The notes under the pieces were generated by a model that saw only the letters and a list, made by a program, of their open reading frames with translations, was not told the origin of the DNA and searched no databases. DNA of 64,000 bases from contig NZ_JAGGQP010000037.1 in NCBI RefSeq assembly GCF_018613235.1, positions 1-64,000 on the forward strand. The letters are read 5' to 3'. The position numbers and the translations under genes were made by a program. Positions 9,085 through 18,520 of the stretch are shown piece by piece (the stretch's first letter is position 1; each line of letters begins with the position of its first letter). The DNA comes from Bacillus sp. ISL-41 (GTDB lineage: Bacteria > Bacillota > Bacilli > Bacillales > Cytobacillaceae).

Positions 9085-9108
9085 ATTTTGTTATGGAACC
9101 CAGTCAGC
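9049..9108 (+). other. attTn7 target site at the glmS 3' end
   Basis: This is the end of glmS (last 12 codons) plus the 24 bases to the insertion point. In Escherichia coli TnsD binds the corresponding end of glmS and Tn7 inserts about 25 bp beyond the stop codon. The geometry here is almost the same. The last five bases, 9104-9108 TCAGC, are the left copy of the target duplication. Confidence 0.88.
9097..9108 (+). terminator. 5' half of the glmS terminator, cut by the transposon
   Basis: AACCCAG-TCAGC (9097-9108) is the left arm of a hairpin whose right arm, AAATGCTGGCTGGGTT with T-run, lies at 25736-25760 beyond the element. Joining 9108 to 25730 restores a 16-bp stem (one T-G wobble) with a two-base loop. 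Confidence 0.9.
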
Positions 9109-9180
9109 TGTTTCATAAAAAAAAAGTTCTTTACCAGATAAAAAAGTTCTTTACCAGATAAAAAAGTTCTTTACTGTATT
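9109..9180 (+). repeat. glmS-proximal transposon end with three abutting TnsB-type sites
   Basis: After the terminal TGT come three head-to-tail copies of about 20 bp, AAAAAAGTTCTTTACCAGAT, at about 9118-9139, 9140-9159 and 9160-9180 (the last diverges after TTTACT). Closely packed TnsB sites at the tnsA-side end resemble the right end of Escherichia coli Tn7. Confidence 0.9.
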
Positions 9181-9240
9181 ACCTAAAACTGGCGAATGAG
9201 CCAAAAGATATTTGAAATAAAATTCAAGTAGCTAATATTA

Positions 9241-9276
9241 GAAAAACTGTTCCCTAGGGAGCAGTTTTTCTTGTTT
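9241..9276 (+). terminator. Transposon-borne terminator just inside the end
   Basis: GAAAAACTG (9241-9249) pairs with CAGTTTTTC (9262-9270), with inner TCC/GGA pairs, followed by T-rich TTGTTTT. It lies between glmS and the first transposon gene, so it can stop glmS transcripts whose own terminator was split by the insertion. Confidence 0.75.
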
Positions 9277-9346
9277 TGGTCTATTTTTACAATGAAAATA
9301 ACGAATATTACACCACTTGATAGTAATGTTTAGAAAGAAGAGAGAA

Positions 9347-11206
9347 ATGATTAGTTATTTCCCGCATCCTTATAAAGATGAAACAGTTTATAGCCTCATT
9401 GCTAGGTACTCTCAACACATAGGAATTAAGTCTAGATACCAAATTCATAATGAGCTGATGGGTAAAACAATGGTTAGTATTAAAAGAGAGTACATAAGTA
9501 ATATGGAAAGCCTCTCGAAAAAATTGAAGCCCTTTTCCAATGATTATACTTCTGAGTACTTTATTAGAGGTCATACAACCTTTCCTTTTGCAGCCCCTTT
9601 CAGAACCCGAGACGAACATGAAACCGAGAATAAACATTTCCTTCACAGGCGTCGGGACAGTTTAAGCGAAGTCCCATCAAAGGAACATCTATATTACTGT
9701 AGTTATTGTTTAAAAGAACAATTTCAGAAAAACGGTGAAGGTTACTGGCAAAGGCTCTTTCAGACGCAAGGTGTTTTTGTGTGTTATAAGCACGTAAGAG
9801 CTTTAAATGTGCATGAAACCAAAATTGTTAAACAGGAATTAAATAAATTTGAGATACCGAATCCATCTTTAATCTCCGTACCTGAAAAAAATATGGATAG
9901 TGTGGTGTTAACTAAGCTTGCCGAGCTTACTCAAAATATTGATTATTTTTATAACCACAGTCTTGATGAAGTATTTATCGAAAATATTACTCCTAAATAT
10001 CTTGAATACATAAAGATATTGGGAATCGCAATACCAAATTCAAAGATGAAAAAAAAATTAAATGGTTTGCTTTTATCCAGATTTGGAGACGATGTTCTTA
10101 ATTTATTAAATTCAAATCCAAAAAACAATAATTGGATTGATTCACTTTTTACTAGTAAAAGGATTTATAAAATGCATCCTGTCCGTCATGTTTTATTAAT
10201 GATTACAATGGCTGGATCTGTAAAAAAATTCTTTGAAGAAAACCCTAAATTTGCTCCATTTGGAGAGGGCCCGTGGCTATGTTTAAATCCATTATCTAAT
10301 CACTATTCAGAAAAGGTTGTAAAAGAAATTATTATTAATATTCATGATGGTAATAGAGATTTTCAAGCGGATTTTATATGTGATTGTGGCTACGTCTATA
10401 GATTACGTTATGGGGAAAAAGATCCCTTAAAAGTGAAATATTTTAGTAACAGAGTGATGAAAAAAGGCCATGTATGGGAAGCGGAATTTCAAAAGTTAAT
10501 TATTAATGGTATATCAATGAAAGATATAGCCAAGAAAACTCAACTCAGTACTCCGACAATCAGAAAAATAATAAATGAGGGTATTGACCCGATTCAAAAC
10601 GGATTAGCTAGAAAGAAAAGAGATAATGAGGGTTTACGAAATCAAAAAACATTAAAATACAGACAGCTTTGGAAGAACTTACAAAGAGAAAACCCGGAAT
10701 TTTCACGTTCCCAACTATCCGCACTAAATAGAGCAGCCTTTGCCTGGTTGCATCAATATGATAAGAAATGGATTAATGCTAATAGCCCTTCCTCACGAAT
10801 AGGATTTACAACAAAAAAAGAAGAGAAGTTTATACAAGAGGATTTGGCTCTTTTAAAAAAGCTGAAGCAGCTAGATAAAGAATGGCAGATACTTGAGCAA
10901 AATGCAGGAAAAATAATTAGAAAGTCTCCTACTGCACTTACTAGAAATATATCGGGGGGGAATAAGTTGAAATCAAAAAGCGAGAAATTTCCATTGACAA
11001 CCTCCTTTATATCCACAATAGAGGAATCAACTGTTGATTTCCAAAAAAGGAAACTCGATAGAGCGTTAAAAGATTTTTTTATGGAAAAGATTGTAAGCAA
11101 ACATAAATTAACCGAGAAGGCAGGAGTGAGGAGGTCTCTCAAAAGGGAGGCTGAGCTATACGCAGAGGAACTCGTAAAAATTCATAATACATATCTCCAA
11201 AAATAA
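9347..11206 (+). CDS. TnsD/TniQ-like target-selection protein, copy 1
   Basis: TniQ/TnsD proteins bind a target DNA site and recruit TnsC. The N-terminus MISYFPHPYKDETVYSLIAR is the classical TniQ start, so I place the start at this ATG, giving 619 residues; an upstream TTG at 9317 is in frame. A CxxC...CxxH zinc site (YYCSYCLKEQF ... VFVCYKHVRA) lies at about residues 118-150. The segments KMHPVRHVLLM and FGEGPWLCLNPLSNHY and a second Cys pair in CDCGY recur in the second copy downstream, so the two are paralogs with large C-terminal DNA-binding regions. A helix-turn-helix-like stretch (SMKDIAKKTQLSTPTIRKII) follows. It is unusual for a tniQ gene to precede tnsA. Whether this copy or the other recognises glmS is not clear. 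Confidence 0.88.
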   Translation: MISYFPHPYKDETVYSLIARYSQHIGIKSRYQIHNELMGKTMVSIKREYISNMESLSKKLKPFSNDYTSEYFIRGHTTFPFAAPFRTRDEHETENKHFLHRRRDSLSEVPSKEHLYYCSYCLKEQFQKNGEGYWQRLFQTQGVFVCYKHVRALNVHETKIVKQELNKFEIPNPSLISVPEKNMDSVVLTKLAELTQNIDYFYNHSLDEVFIENITPKYLEYIKILGIAIPNSKMKKKLNGLLLSRFGDDVLNLLNSNPKNNNWIDSLFTSKRIYKMHPVRHVLLMITMAGSVKKFFEENPKFAPFGEGPWLCLNPLSNHYSEKVVKEIIINIHDGNRDFQADFICDCGYVYRLRYGEKDPLKVKYFSNRVMKKGHVWEAEFQKLIINGISMKDIAKKTQLSTPTIRKIINEGIDPIQNGLARKKRDNEGLRNQKTLKYRQLWKNLQRENPEFSRSQLSALNRAAFAWLHQYDKKWINANSPSSRIGFTTKKEEKFIQEDLALLKKLKQLDKEWQILEQNAGKIIRKSPTALTRNISGGNKLKSKSEKFPLTTSFISTIEESTVDFQKRKLDRALKDFFMEKIVSKHKLTEKAGVRRSLKREAELYAEELVKIHNTYLQK

Positions 11207-11243
11207 ACTATTTATTTTTGGAGATAAAAGGGGTTCAATACAA

Positions 11244-12056
11244 ATGGCAAAAAGGAAAACAAAATGGACAGAAGAAAAAATTGCAAGGTATTTAAAGGAT
11301 GGACGTGGGAGTGGAGAACTTGATAAATATTTACCATGGCTAACCAATCAAGACTTTGCCTCCCTCGGTAGAACTCATAGGCCAAAAAGTTGGAAGACAA
11401 ACAGGAAGATGCAATTGTTTTCTGATCTTGAGTATAGCTATATGTATATTTTAGATTGGGCAGAAAATGTATTCGATATTAGGGAACAATTTCCCTTGGA
11501 TAGGGAGTTGACAACAAAAATTGCGGAGTCAAAACAAATTATGCATTCAAAGGTTACAGATACAGAAACTCCGATAGTTATGACAACTGATTTTTTAATA
11601 ACTTTAAAGGATGGTAAAAACTTCAGTTATCTGGCAAAGAGCATTAAGCCTGAAGAAAAATTAAATGATAAACGAACAATCGAAAAACTAGAAATTGAAC
11701 GCCAGTATTGGGAAAACCAGGGGGTTAGATGGGGGATAATAACTGAAAAGGATATTCCAAAAAGTTTATGGAAAAATGTTGAATACATCCATAAAAGTTA
11801 CTATTTGGAGGATGAAGATTTACTACTAGCTAAGTTGCTATATAAAGAATTAAAAATTAGTGAAGGTACGATTCTTATGATTCTAGACTTCTTTGACAAG
11901 AAATACTCCCTGGAACAAGGAACAGGGCTGAGTCTATATAAATATCTGCTTGCTAAAAAAGAATTAAGGGTGAATATGCAGGAAGATATTAATCTAAGAG
12001 CCCATGTAAGTACCATAGAGTTTACAGAGCTAAATGATGAGGAGAACATTTCATGA
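11244..12056 (+). CDS. tnsA: Transposase subunit TnsA (endonuclease)
   Basis: TnsA cuts the 5' ends of the transposon so that, with TnsB, the element moves by cut-and-paste. The 270-residue length matches Tn7 TnsA (273). The N-terminal endonuclease domain shows ENVFDIREQFPL, TTDFLITLKDG and SYLAKSIKP, the positions expected to carry the Glu, Asp and Lys catalytic residues of this restriction-enzyme-like fold. The C-terminal half has the winged-helix-like TnsC-binding region. AAAGGGG precedes the ATG, and the stop codon overlaps the tnsB start (ATGA). Confidence 0.93.
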   Translation: MAKRKTKWTEEKIARYLKDGRGSGELDKYLPWLTNQDFASLGRTHRPKSWKTNRKMQLFSDLEYSYMYILDWAENVFDIREQFPLDRELTTKIAESKQIMHSKVTDTETPIVMTTDFLITLKDGKNFSYLAKSIKPEEKLNDKRTIEKLEIERQYWENQGVRWGIITEKDIPKSLWKNVEYIHKSYYLEDEDLLLAKLLYKELKISEGTILMILDFFDKKYSLEQGTGLSLYKYLLAKKELRVNMQEDINLRAHVSTIEFTELNDEENIS

Positions 12057-14206
12057 ATTTATATGTCAATGAAATAATTGTTAATCCAAATAATAAGAAA
12101 GAGTACAGGATACTTTGGTTGAGTGAAAATAATAAATATGCCTTTATCATCGATACTCATGATACAAATGCTTTCCCGGTAATTAAGAATGTAAAGGAGT
12201 TAATAGATGGTCTTCTGGAGGGTGACCTTCTAAAAGAAAGATCAGATTCCAATGGTTTGGCTGAAGGACATATTAGTGACAAGGCAATTGCTGATAGAGA
12301 TTTAGCATGGGATATTATCAAGGATATTGTTTATAAAGAGCCAGAAATATATTTTAAAGAGCAAAGAGGCAAGTTGATTAAAGAACTGCTGGTGGTACAC
12401 AAAATCAGTAAACCTACATTATATAAGTATCTCCGTCGTTACTGGCAGAGGGGGAAGATTCCTAATGCCTTAATTCCTGATTTTCTTAATTGTGGAGGAA
12501 AGGGTAAGGAGAAACAACCCAAAAGGAAAATGGGTAGACCTGTAAAATTTAAAGAATTAGAGTCCGAGGTAATTAGAGACGAGTCTATAAAAAAAATCTT
12601 CAGAGTTAGTTTGCAGTCATTTTATTTTAATCAAAAGAAAAACAGTCTTCCTTTTGCATACAAAATGATGGTAAGGAAGTTTTATTTAGAGGATACATAC
12701 TACGACAATGGAAAAGAAAAAGTAATACTTAAGGATAAAGCAACCATTCCAACAATAAATCAACTTAGATATTTCTTGAAAACGGAATATACGGAGAAGC
12801 AAAAAATAATTCCAAGAGTAGGGAGAATTAAATACGAACAAAACTATAGAGAGTTGATGGGTTCATCTACATTTGAATCTTTTGGACCTGGATCTAGATT
12901 CCAAATTGATGCTACCATTGCGGATGTTTATTTAGTCTCTGAATATAATCCGGATTGGATTATAGGTCGTCCAATTGTATATTTTGTGGTTGATATATTT
13001 AGTCGCTCCGTGGTGGGGATGTATGTAGGTTTAGAGGGACCATCCTGGTTAGGTGCTATGATGGCAATCGCAAATACAGCAAGCGATAAACAAAAATTTT
13101 GTGCGGAATACGGAATTAAGATAACAAAAGAACAATGGCCATGTGAACATCTTCCACAGCAACTACTAGCAGATAGAGGGGAATTTGAAGGTTATAACGT
13201 CGAGAGATTAGTAAATGTATTCAATTTAGATCCTGAAAATGCGGCTCCTTATCGACCGGATTGGAAAGGTCTAATAGAAAAATACTTTGATGTCTTTCAA
13301 GGCAGGATTAAGCCCTTTCTACCTGGATATGTGGAAAAAGACTATAGAGAAAGGGGTTCTAAAGATTATCGACTTGATGCAAAACTAACAATTAAAGATT
13401 TCACAAAGATAATCATAGCAGAAATAATTTATCACAATAATCATCATTTAATAAAAAACTATCCAAGGGATAAAGAAATGATAGAAGATGATGTAATTCC
13501 AACCCCTAATCATTTATGGAACTGGGGGGTTAAACGTCGTTCCGGCAAGTTAACCTTTCACAGTATTGATAAGATAAAATTGAATTTAATGCCACATGAT
13601 GTTGCAACTGTAACAGAAAAGGGAATTCGATTTAAAAAAATGCACTATATATGCGACAATGCAATTAAAAATTCATGGTTTTCAACTGCCAATATCAAAG
13701 GGTCTTGGAATGTAAATATAGCTTATGATCCACGAAACATGACTAATATCTATTTGCTAAGCGATAACGGAGCCACATACGAGGTTTGCACATTATTGGA
13801 GTATGAAGAAAGATTTATGAATATGAGTACGGAAGATATTGAGTACCTATTGCAGTATGAAGACCTCCAGACGAAGAGATACGAACATACACAACTTAAA
13901 GAAGAAATTAATTTAATTAACGAAATCCAAGAAACAGTTTCATCTGCTATTAAAAAAGCTGATGCACTGCAGAGTAAAAGTATTAGTAATAGCAAAAAGG
14001 TTAGCGACATTAGAGAAAATCGTACTGTTGAAAAGGAACTCTTAAGAGAGAAAGAATATTTTCAAATTACACCTATAGAGGATGATAAGGCAGTCAAAAA
14101 GGAACTAAATCAAGAAACAATTCCTACTACAGAAAACGAGTACAACAGAAAGTCAATAAAAGAGATACTCTCTCAAAATACAATTGGAGATCAGAAACAT
14201 GGATAA
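12053..14206 (+). CDS. tnsB: Transposase subunit TnsB (DDE recombinase)
   Basis: TnsB binds the end repeats and does 3' end cleavage and strand transfer. The 717-residue protein has N-terminal helix-turn-helix DNA-binding regions (ISKPTLYKYLRRYWQRG) and an RNase-H-fold catalytic core. The catalytic triad can be read as Asp286 (FQIDAT), Asp374 (LLADRGEF) and Glu409 (KGLIEKYF). The spacings of 88 and 35 residues are those I recall for Tn7 TnsB. The C-terminal tail (about 600-717) is charged and low in complexity, as expected for the TnsC-contacting end. It overlaps tnsA by 4 bases and tnsC by 8. Confidence 0.95.
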   Translation: MNLYVNEIIVNPNNKKEYRILWLSENNKYAFIIDTHDTNAFPVIKNVKELIDGLLEGDLLKERSDSNGLAEGHISDKAIADRDLAWDIIKDIVYKEPEIYFKEQRGKLIKELLVVHKISKPTLYKYLRRYWQRGKIPNALIPDFLNCGGKGKEKQPKRKMGRPVKFKELESEVIRDESIKKIFRVSLQSFYFNQKKNSLPFAYKMMVRKFYLEDTYYDNGKEKVILKDKATIPTINQLRYFLKTEYTEKQKIIPRVGRIKYEQNYRELMGSSTFESFGPGSRFQIDATIADVYLVSEYNPDWIIGRPIVYFVVDIFSRSVVGMYVGLEGPSWLGAMMAIANTASDKQKFCAEYGIKITKEQWPCEHLPQQLLADRGEFEGYNVERLVNVFNLDPENAAPYRPDWKGLIEKYFDVFQGRIKPFLPGYVEKDYRERGSKDYRLDAKLTIKDFTKIIIAEIIYHNNHHLIKNYPRDKEMIEDDVIPTPNHLWNWGVKRRSGKLTFHSIDKIKLNLMPHDVATVTEKGIRFKKMHYICDNAIKNSWFSTANIKGSWNVNIAYDPRNMTNIYLLSDNGATYEVCTLLEYEERFMNMSTEDIEYLLQYEDLQTKRYEHTQLKEEINLINEIQETVSSAIKKADALQSKSISNSKKVSDIRENRTVEKELLREKEYFQITPIEDDKAVKKELNQETIPTTENEYNRKSIKEILSQNTIGDQKHG

Positions 14207-15791
14207 AAACAATATTAATACCCGTAAATTTCCTGCTGCGAAATACCGTGAACAATACATTGAAGAATATAAGGGAAACCCATTGATTGAAGCAATTCCC
14301 TCTATATTATCGCTATCAGAAGCTTATGGGAAAATGAGGTTTGAGCCACTTTATCATAAAAAGGAAAGGCAATTATCTGAAGAGCTGCGTTATCATATGC
14401 TCTTTAGACTTCAGCAATTTTTCCAGCCTGTATCTCAGCATCTAGATTTAGAAAGAAGGATATCCAGATTAATTCGTTCAGGTTATGTGTCAAGAAATCC
14501 ACTGGATTCTAATGAAGTAAAATTTTTAAATGGTAATGGTTCAGGTTTGCCCTCCTCTGCTTCAAGTTTTACCCTAATGGGTTTTTCAGGGATTGGGAAG
14601 ACGTCAGCTATTGAAAAAGTTCTTTCTCTATACCCTCAGATTATCCTACATCAAAGCCCGATCAACCGACTTCAAGTTGTGTGGTTAAAACTTAACTGTC
14701 CACATGATGGATCTCTAAAAACACTTTGTATGGATTTCTTTTTAAAGTTAGATCAGATTTTAGGAACGAATTATCTCCATAAATACGGGAATCCAAGAAA
14801 CTCGATAAGTGCATTAGTGGTTCAAATGGGCAGGATAGCAAGGATTCATTGTATTGGTGCATTGATTATTGATGAGATTCAGCATTTACTGACAACAAAG
14901 GATAATAATTCTGAAAAGATGATGAATTTCTTTGTCACTCTTATTAATGAGATTGGTATTCCTGTGGTCTTAATCGGTACGATGAAGGCTCGGGCTGTGT
15001 TACAACAAGATTTTAGGCAAGCAAGACGGGGTAGTGGTCAAGGTGATATGGTTTGGGAACAGATGAAGTATGGTGATGATTGGGAAATGCTCATAGAAGA
15101 AATGTGGAAATATCAATGGACCTCTAATTTCATTCCTTTAACTGATGAGTTAAAGCAAACTATGTATGATGAAAGCCAGGGAATACTCGATATCGCTGTG
15201 AAATTATTCTCTCTAGCTCAAAGCAGAGCAATTGAAACTGGTAAGGAGACAATTACATCTTCTGCTATTATTCAGGTTGGTAAAGAGGACTTAAAACTTG
15301 TTCAACCAATGTTAAAGGCTCTAAAATCCGGGAGAGAATCTGAAATTGCTAAGTATGAGGATATCACTCCTATGGACTTGAAGTCGTTTCTTGAACAAAG
15401 GAAAAGCAAAATTGATTTAAGAGCGAGTTTGCAAAAGAAAAAAGAAGAGCAAGAGAAGCAGAAGAAAAAGTTCGAAATTTCACAGGTTGAAAAAGCAATT
15501 CATGCTTTAATTACCTTAGATATAGAGCCTAAACTTGCAGAAAAAGCAGTTAAGAAAGCCCATAAGGAATCAGCAACAGGTAATTCCAATGATATTCTGG
15601 TGAGGGCAATAACTATCCTTGAAACGGAAATGGTACATAAGGGTGATCAAAAAAATAAGATTTTAAAAAATAAATCAATTAACCAGTTAGCGAAGATAAT
15701 TGATAAAGGTAAAAAAAGTAAAAAATCAGCTTATGATTCATTATTCTCTGAAGGATACATTACATCACCTGTCGAGGAATTTATAATTTAG
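14199..15791 (+). CDS. tnsC: Transposition regulator TnsC (AAA+ ATPase)
   Basis: TnsC is the AAA+ ATPase that links target-bound TnsD/TniQ to the TnsAB transposase and gives target immunity. I start it at the ATG of MDKNNIN, 530 residues, because GGAG lies nine bases upstream inside the end of tnsB; a TTG at 14184 is in frame but lacks a site. Walker A is GFSGIGKTS with Lys134, and Walker B is ALIIDEIQHL with Asp225-Glu226. A sensor-1-like GTMKAR follows. The lysine/glutamate-rich C-terminal extension (from about residue 400) is typical of the part that contacts TnsA/TnsB. Confidence 0.94.
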   Translation: MDKNNINTRKFPAAKYREQYIEEYKGNPLIEAIPSILSLSEAYGKMRFEPLYHKKERQLSEELRYHMLFRLQQFFQPVSQHLDLERRISRLIRSGYVSRNPLDSNEVKFLNGNGSGLPSSASSFTLMGFSGIGKTSAIEKVLSLYPQIILHQSPINRLQVVWLKLNCPHDGSLKTLCMDFFLKLDQILGTNYLHKYGNPRNSISALVVQMGRIARIHCIGALIIDEIQHLLTTKDNNSEKMMNFFVTLINEIGIPVVLIGTMKARAVLQQDFRQARRGSGQGDMVWEQMKYGDDWEMLIEEMWKYQWTSNFIPLTDELKQTMYDESQGILDIAVKLFSLAQSRAIETGKETITSSAIIQVGKEDLKLVQPMLKALKSGRESEIAKYEDITPMDLKSFLEQRKSKIDLRASLQKKKEEQEKQKKKFEISQVEKAIHALITLDIEPKLAEKAVKKAHKESATGNSNDILVRAITILETEMVHKGDQKNKILKNKSINQLAKIIDKGKKSKKSAYDSLFSEGYITSPVEEFII

Positions 15792-15802
15792 GGTGGTAAA
15801 AA

Positions 15803-17626
15803 ATGATAGGTTTTTCTCCCAAGCTTTACCCTAATGAGTTGTTTTACAGCTTTGTAGCTAGGTATCATGAATACTCACTTAATCAAAGTCCCAAATATAC
15901 TTCCCAGGAATTATTTGGACATGCAATTCAATTGGCGGTGCCTGATTTACCAATAAATTTGAGTGTAGTAAGTAAACAATTAAATACCTTTATGAGAGTA
16001 GGGGTTAATGACCTAATTCAAAATCATACCTTTTTTTATTTTTACACTAACTTTATTACCGCAGATAAAAAAGGTACTGTAAGGGATGCTATGACTTCAA
16101 GAAACCATAAAGGTGCAGTACATATGATTACTGGGGTAATGGCCAGTGGAATTAAAGAAAAGCCCTTTTTTTATTTTTGTTTTGAATGTCATAAAGAGGA
16201 TTTAAAGGTTAATGGGGAGACTTATTGGCATCTTCCACATCAACTCCCAGGAGTTTTTGTATGTCCTAAGCATGATACTGTTTTATATGAAAGTAATGTA
16301 CGATTCCGTTCTGTAAGTAGGAATATGTTTATTCCTGCCACCAATGCTAGTTACATTAGGCCATGTATACAAATAAATGAGCAAAAATCATGGACTATAT
16401 ATTCTACGCTAGCAAAACAGTGCACTCTTTTGTCGAGTAAAGAGTTTAATGTTGATTTACAGAGGCTTCAGGAAATATATAAAATTTTGTTAAGGAACAA
16501 AGGTTATTTGTCCTCAAGTGGATATGTAAATCAAAAACTTCTAGCCGAACAGTTTATTTCCTATTATGGAAAGGAAGTTTTAAAAGCTTGTCAGTCAACT
16601 GTCCACTACGAGGAATCTTCATGCTGGTTAAAAGCCTTAACAAGAAAACATAGAAAAGCCTTCCACCCAATAAGACACGTGCTTTTTATTCACTTTTTGG
16701 GTGAATCGTTAGAGTCTATTCACCTTGTGACATGTCATAAAGATAACCCTTTTGGAAATGGACCATATTTTTGTTTAAATAAAGCAGCAGAGCATTATGG
16801 TAAACCCGTTATAACCGATGTAGCAATATGCTCACGTACAAAGCAAAAGATTGGGACCTTTAAATGCGAATGCGGATTTCACTACACCAAAAGAGAGATG
16901 GATCAAGGTGAGGGAAAGGAATTAAGCATAAGTCGGGTAAAACAATTTGGTGATCTATGGATCAATACAGTAAAAGATATGATACATCAGGGTAAAATGA
17001 GTTATAGAGCTGTGGCAAACATACTTGAGGTAGATACTGGAACTGTAATAAAGTATGCGAAACATAACCTGATTAAAGATAAAAAAACAAAAGATAATGG
17101 AATTATTGCTAAAAAGAAAGAATGGATGGCCTTAGTTTTACAAAATGAAGGATTATCTGTCACACAACTTAGAAATATAAATAAATCATTATATATGTTT
17201 TTATACCGTAATGATAAACAATGGCTTAAAGAATACTGTCCAAAAATAAAAAGGGAAAGAATTAATACGCGTATTGATTGGAATAAAAGAGATTATGAAT
17301 TGAAGATGGAAATTCACAAGGCAGTAACGAAGCTTTTAAACCAACAACCTTTAAAGCAAATTACAATTTCTAGCGTAGGGGCCGAGGTAGGTAAACGAAA
17401 TCTCTTACAAAAACATTTAGAAAAGTTACCGATTAGTAAGACTTTCCTTAATAATTATCTTGAAGATACAGTCGCATTTCAGATAAGGAGAGTAAGATTT
17501 ACAATTAGTCAATTAAATGAAAATTATAAAATAGCAGCCAAGTGGAGGATCATACGAGCAGCCGGTCTTAAAAAACCAATTCACCCAAAAATTGAACAAC
17601 TATTTGAGAAGTATGGAATAAAATAA
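15803..17626 (+). CDS. tnsD: TnsD/TniQ-like target-selection protein, copy 2
   Basis: This occupies the position of tnsD, directly after tnsC with an 11-base gap and AGGGTGG upstream. The 607-residue protein begins with the TniQ pattern FSPKLYPNELFYSFVARYHE and has a zinc site CFECHKED ... GVFVCPKHD (about 126-155). It shares with copy 1 the blocks AFHPIRHVLFI, PFGNGPYFCLNKAAEHYG, a CECGF Cys pair and a helix-turn-helix-like segment (MSYRAVANILEVDTGTVIKY). By gene order this is the likelier equivalent of Tn7 TnsD, which binds the glmS end, but the sequence alone does not settle that. Confidence 0.92.
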   Translation: MIGFSPKLYPNELFYSFVARYHEYSLNQSPKYTSQELFGHAIQLAVPDLPINLSVVSKQLNTFMRVGVNDLIQNHTFFYFYTNFITADKKGTVRDAMTSRNHKGAVHMITGVMASGIKEKPFFYFCFECHKEDLKVNGETYWHLPHQLPGVFVCPKHDTVLYESNVRFRSVSRNMFIPATNASYIRPCIQINEQKSWTIYSTLAKQCTLLSSKEFNVDLQRLQEIYKILLRNKGYLSSSGYVNQKLLAEQFISYYGKEVLKACQSTVHYEESSCWLKALTRKHRKAFHPIRHVLFIHFLGESLESIHLVTCHKDNPFGNGPYFCLNKAAEHYGKPVITDVAICSRTKQKIGTFKCECGFHYTKREMDQGEGKELSISRVKQFGDLWINTVKDMIHQGKMSYRAVANILEVDTGTVIKYAKHNLIKDKKTKDNGIIAKKKEWMALVLQNEGLSVTQLRNINKSLYMFLYRNDKQWLKEYCPKIKRERINTRIDWNKRDYELKMEIHKAVTKLLNQQPLKQITISSVGAEVGKRNLLQKHLEKLPISKTFLNNYLEDTVAFQIRRVRFTISQLNENYKIAAKWRIIRAAGLKKPIHPKIEQLFEKYGIK

Positions 17627-17690
17627 CTGTTAAAAAACAAACCCCACTCATTGAGTTAACCCGTTCGGCTGAGAGGGAGAAAAACGGAAT

Positions 17691-17728
17691 AGAGGTGGAA
17701 TTAGCACGCTAATTCGCACCTCTTTTTT
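17691..17728 (+). terminator. Terminator of the tns operon
   Basis: AGAGGTG plus AATTAGC pair with GCTAATT plus CACCTCT around a two-base loop, followed by six or more T. The motif AATTAGC recurs twice in the next 100 bases (near 17777 and 17802). No gene is seen between 17729 and 18030. Confidence 0.9.
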
Positions 17729-17963
17729 AGTTTATAGAACAATGGTTTCGGTCGTTTTTCATGGATTTACCATGTTAATTAGCACCACTTTTAGCATGCA
17801 AATTAGCGAGCGTACAATAATTTATGTACACTTGTTAAAAGATGCGTTAATTAGGTTGTTATTTTGTTTTTGAAAATATAATGACTCCCAAACTTATCAA
17901 TATTATTAAAGGCATATTGGAAATTTGTGTTAAAATAAATAAAGAGTATGTGAAAGATCATTC

Positions 17964-17990
17964 TTAAACTAACGAGGCAGGTTAGCTTAA
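17964..17990. repeat. Small palindromic element, AACGAGGCAG type
   Basis: TTAA-CTAAC and GTTAG-TTAA flank the core GAGGCAG. It is one of five related elements in the cargo (others near 21516, 21578, 21932 and 22351), all sitting just before or after small genes. I believe similar elements occur in many Bacillaceae genomes, but their function is unknown to me. Confidence 0.6.
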
Positions 17991-18030
17991 GAAGGTATTT
18001 GCATAATTATAAACACTGTGTGGTGGGTTT

Positions 18031-18363
18031 ATGCAGACACAAAACAAAATTAAGGAGTTACTTCTAGAAACTATTTTAGAACTTGTTAAATGTGATTTTA
18101 TTGCTATCCAAGGAAAGTTACAAAACGGGCTTACAATAAATGACCTTAGAGAAGAGTTGGGCTTATGGGCTTTGACGGTTCCGCCTGATGCAGCTTATGA
18201 AAACGTCGCTTTTTATAAATATAATGATGGTTCTGGATATGCCTTAGAATTTGAACTTTGGATCGATAATCAAAGTAGCGACTTAACGTTATCATGTGAA
18301 GCCTTATTAGATGAAAATCAAAAGATTGTATCCTTTACTATCGAAAACCTTCACGTCTTATAA
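18031..18363 (+). CDS. Hypothetical cargo protein, 110 residues
   Basis: I do not recognise this protein. It is soluble with no signal peptide: an N-terminal helix-rich half (NKIKELLLETILELVKCDFIAI) and a beta-rich C-terminal half with LEFELWIDNQSSDLTLSCEA. That layout suggests a small alpha/beta domain of the kind seen in immunity-like or regulatory proteins, but this is a weak impression. GTGGTGGG lies just upstream of the ATG. It stands alone between a palindromic element and the permease genes. Confidence 0.7.
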   Translation: MQTQNKIKELLLETILELVKCDFIAIQGKLQNGLTINDLREELGLWALTVPPDAAYENVAFYKYNDGSGYALEFELWIDNQSSDLTLSCEALLDENQKIVSFTIENLHVL

Positions 18364-18520
18364 ATAGGTTTTTAAGCTAAAGGAGTTTAGTTGAATAATG
18401 ATTCTTTAATATTATTAAGATTAATTAATGTTCGTTGTGCATACATTTACTAATTATGGAACTTTTTTAACGTGTTATTCGTATTAAATATTAGCGGAAT
18501 TTTATGAGAAAGGAGACTAA

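Noticed and set aside
9085-9094. Alternative left end of the transposon at TGTTAT (9089)
   Set aside because: TGTTAT matches the first bases of the distal end, but the flanking bases AATTT do not match TCAGC, and this start would leave the glmS terminator arm inside the element. The end at 9109 satisfies both tests.
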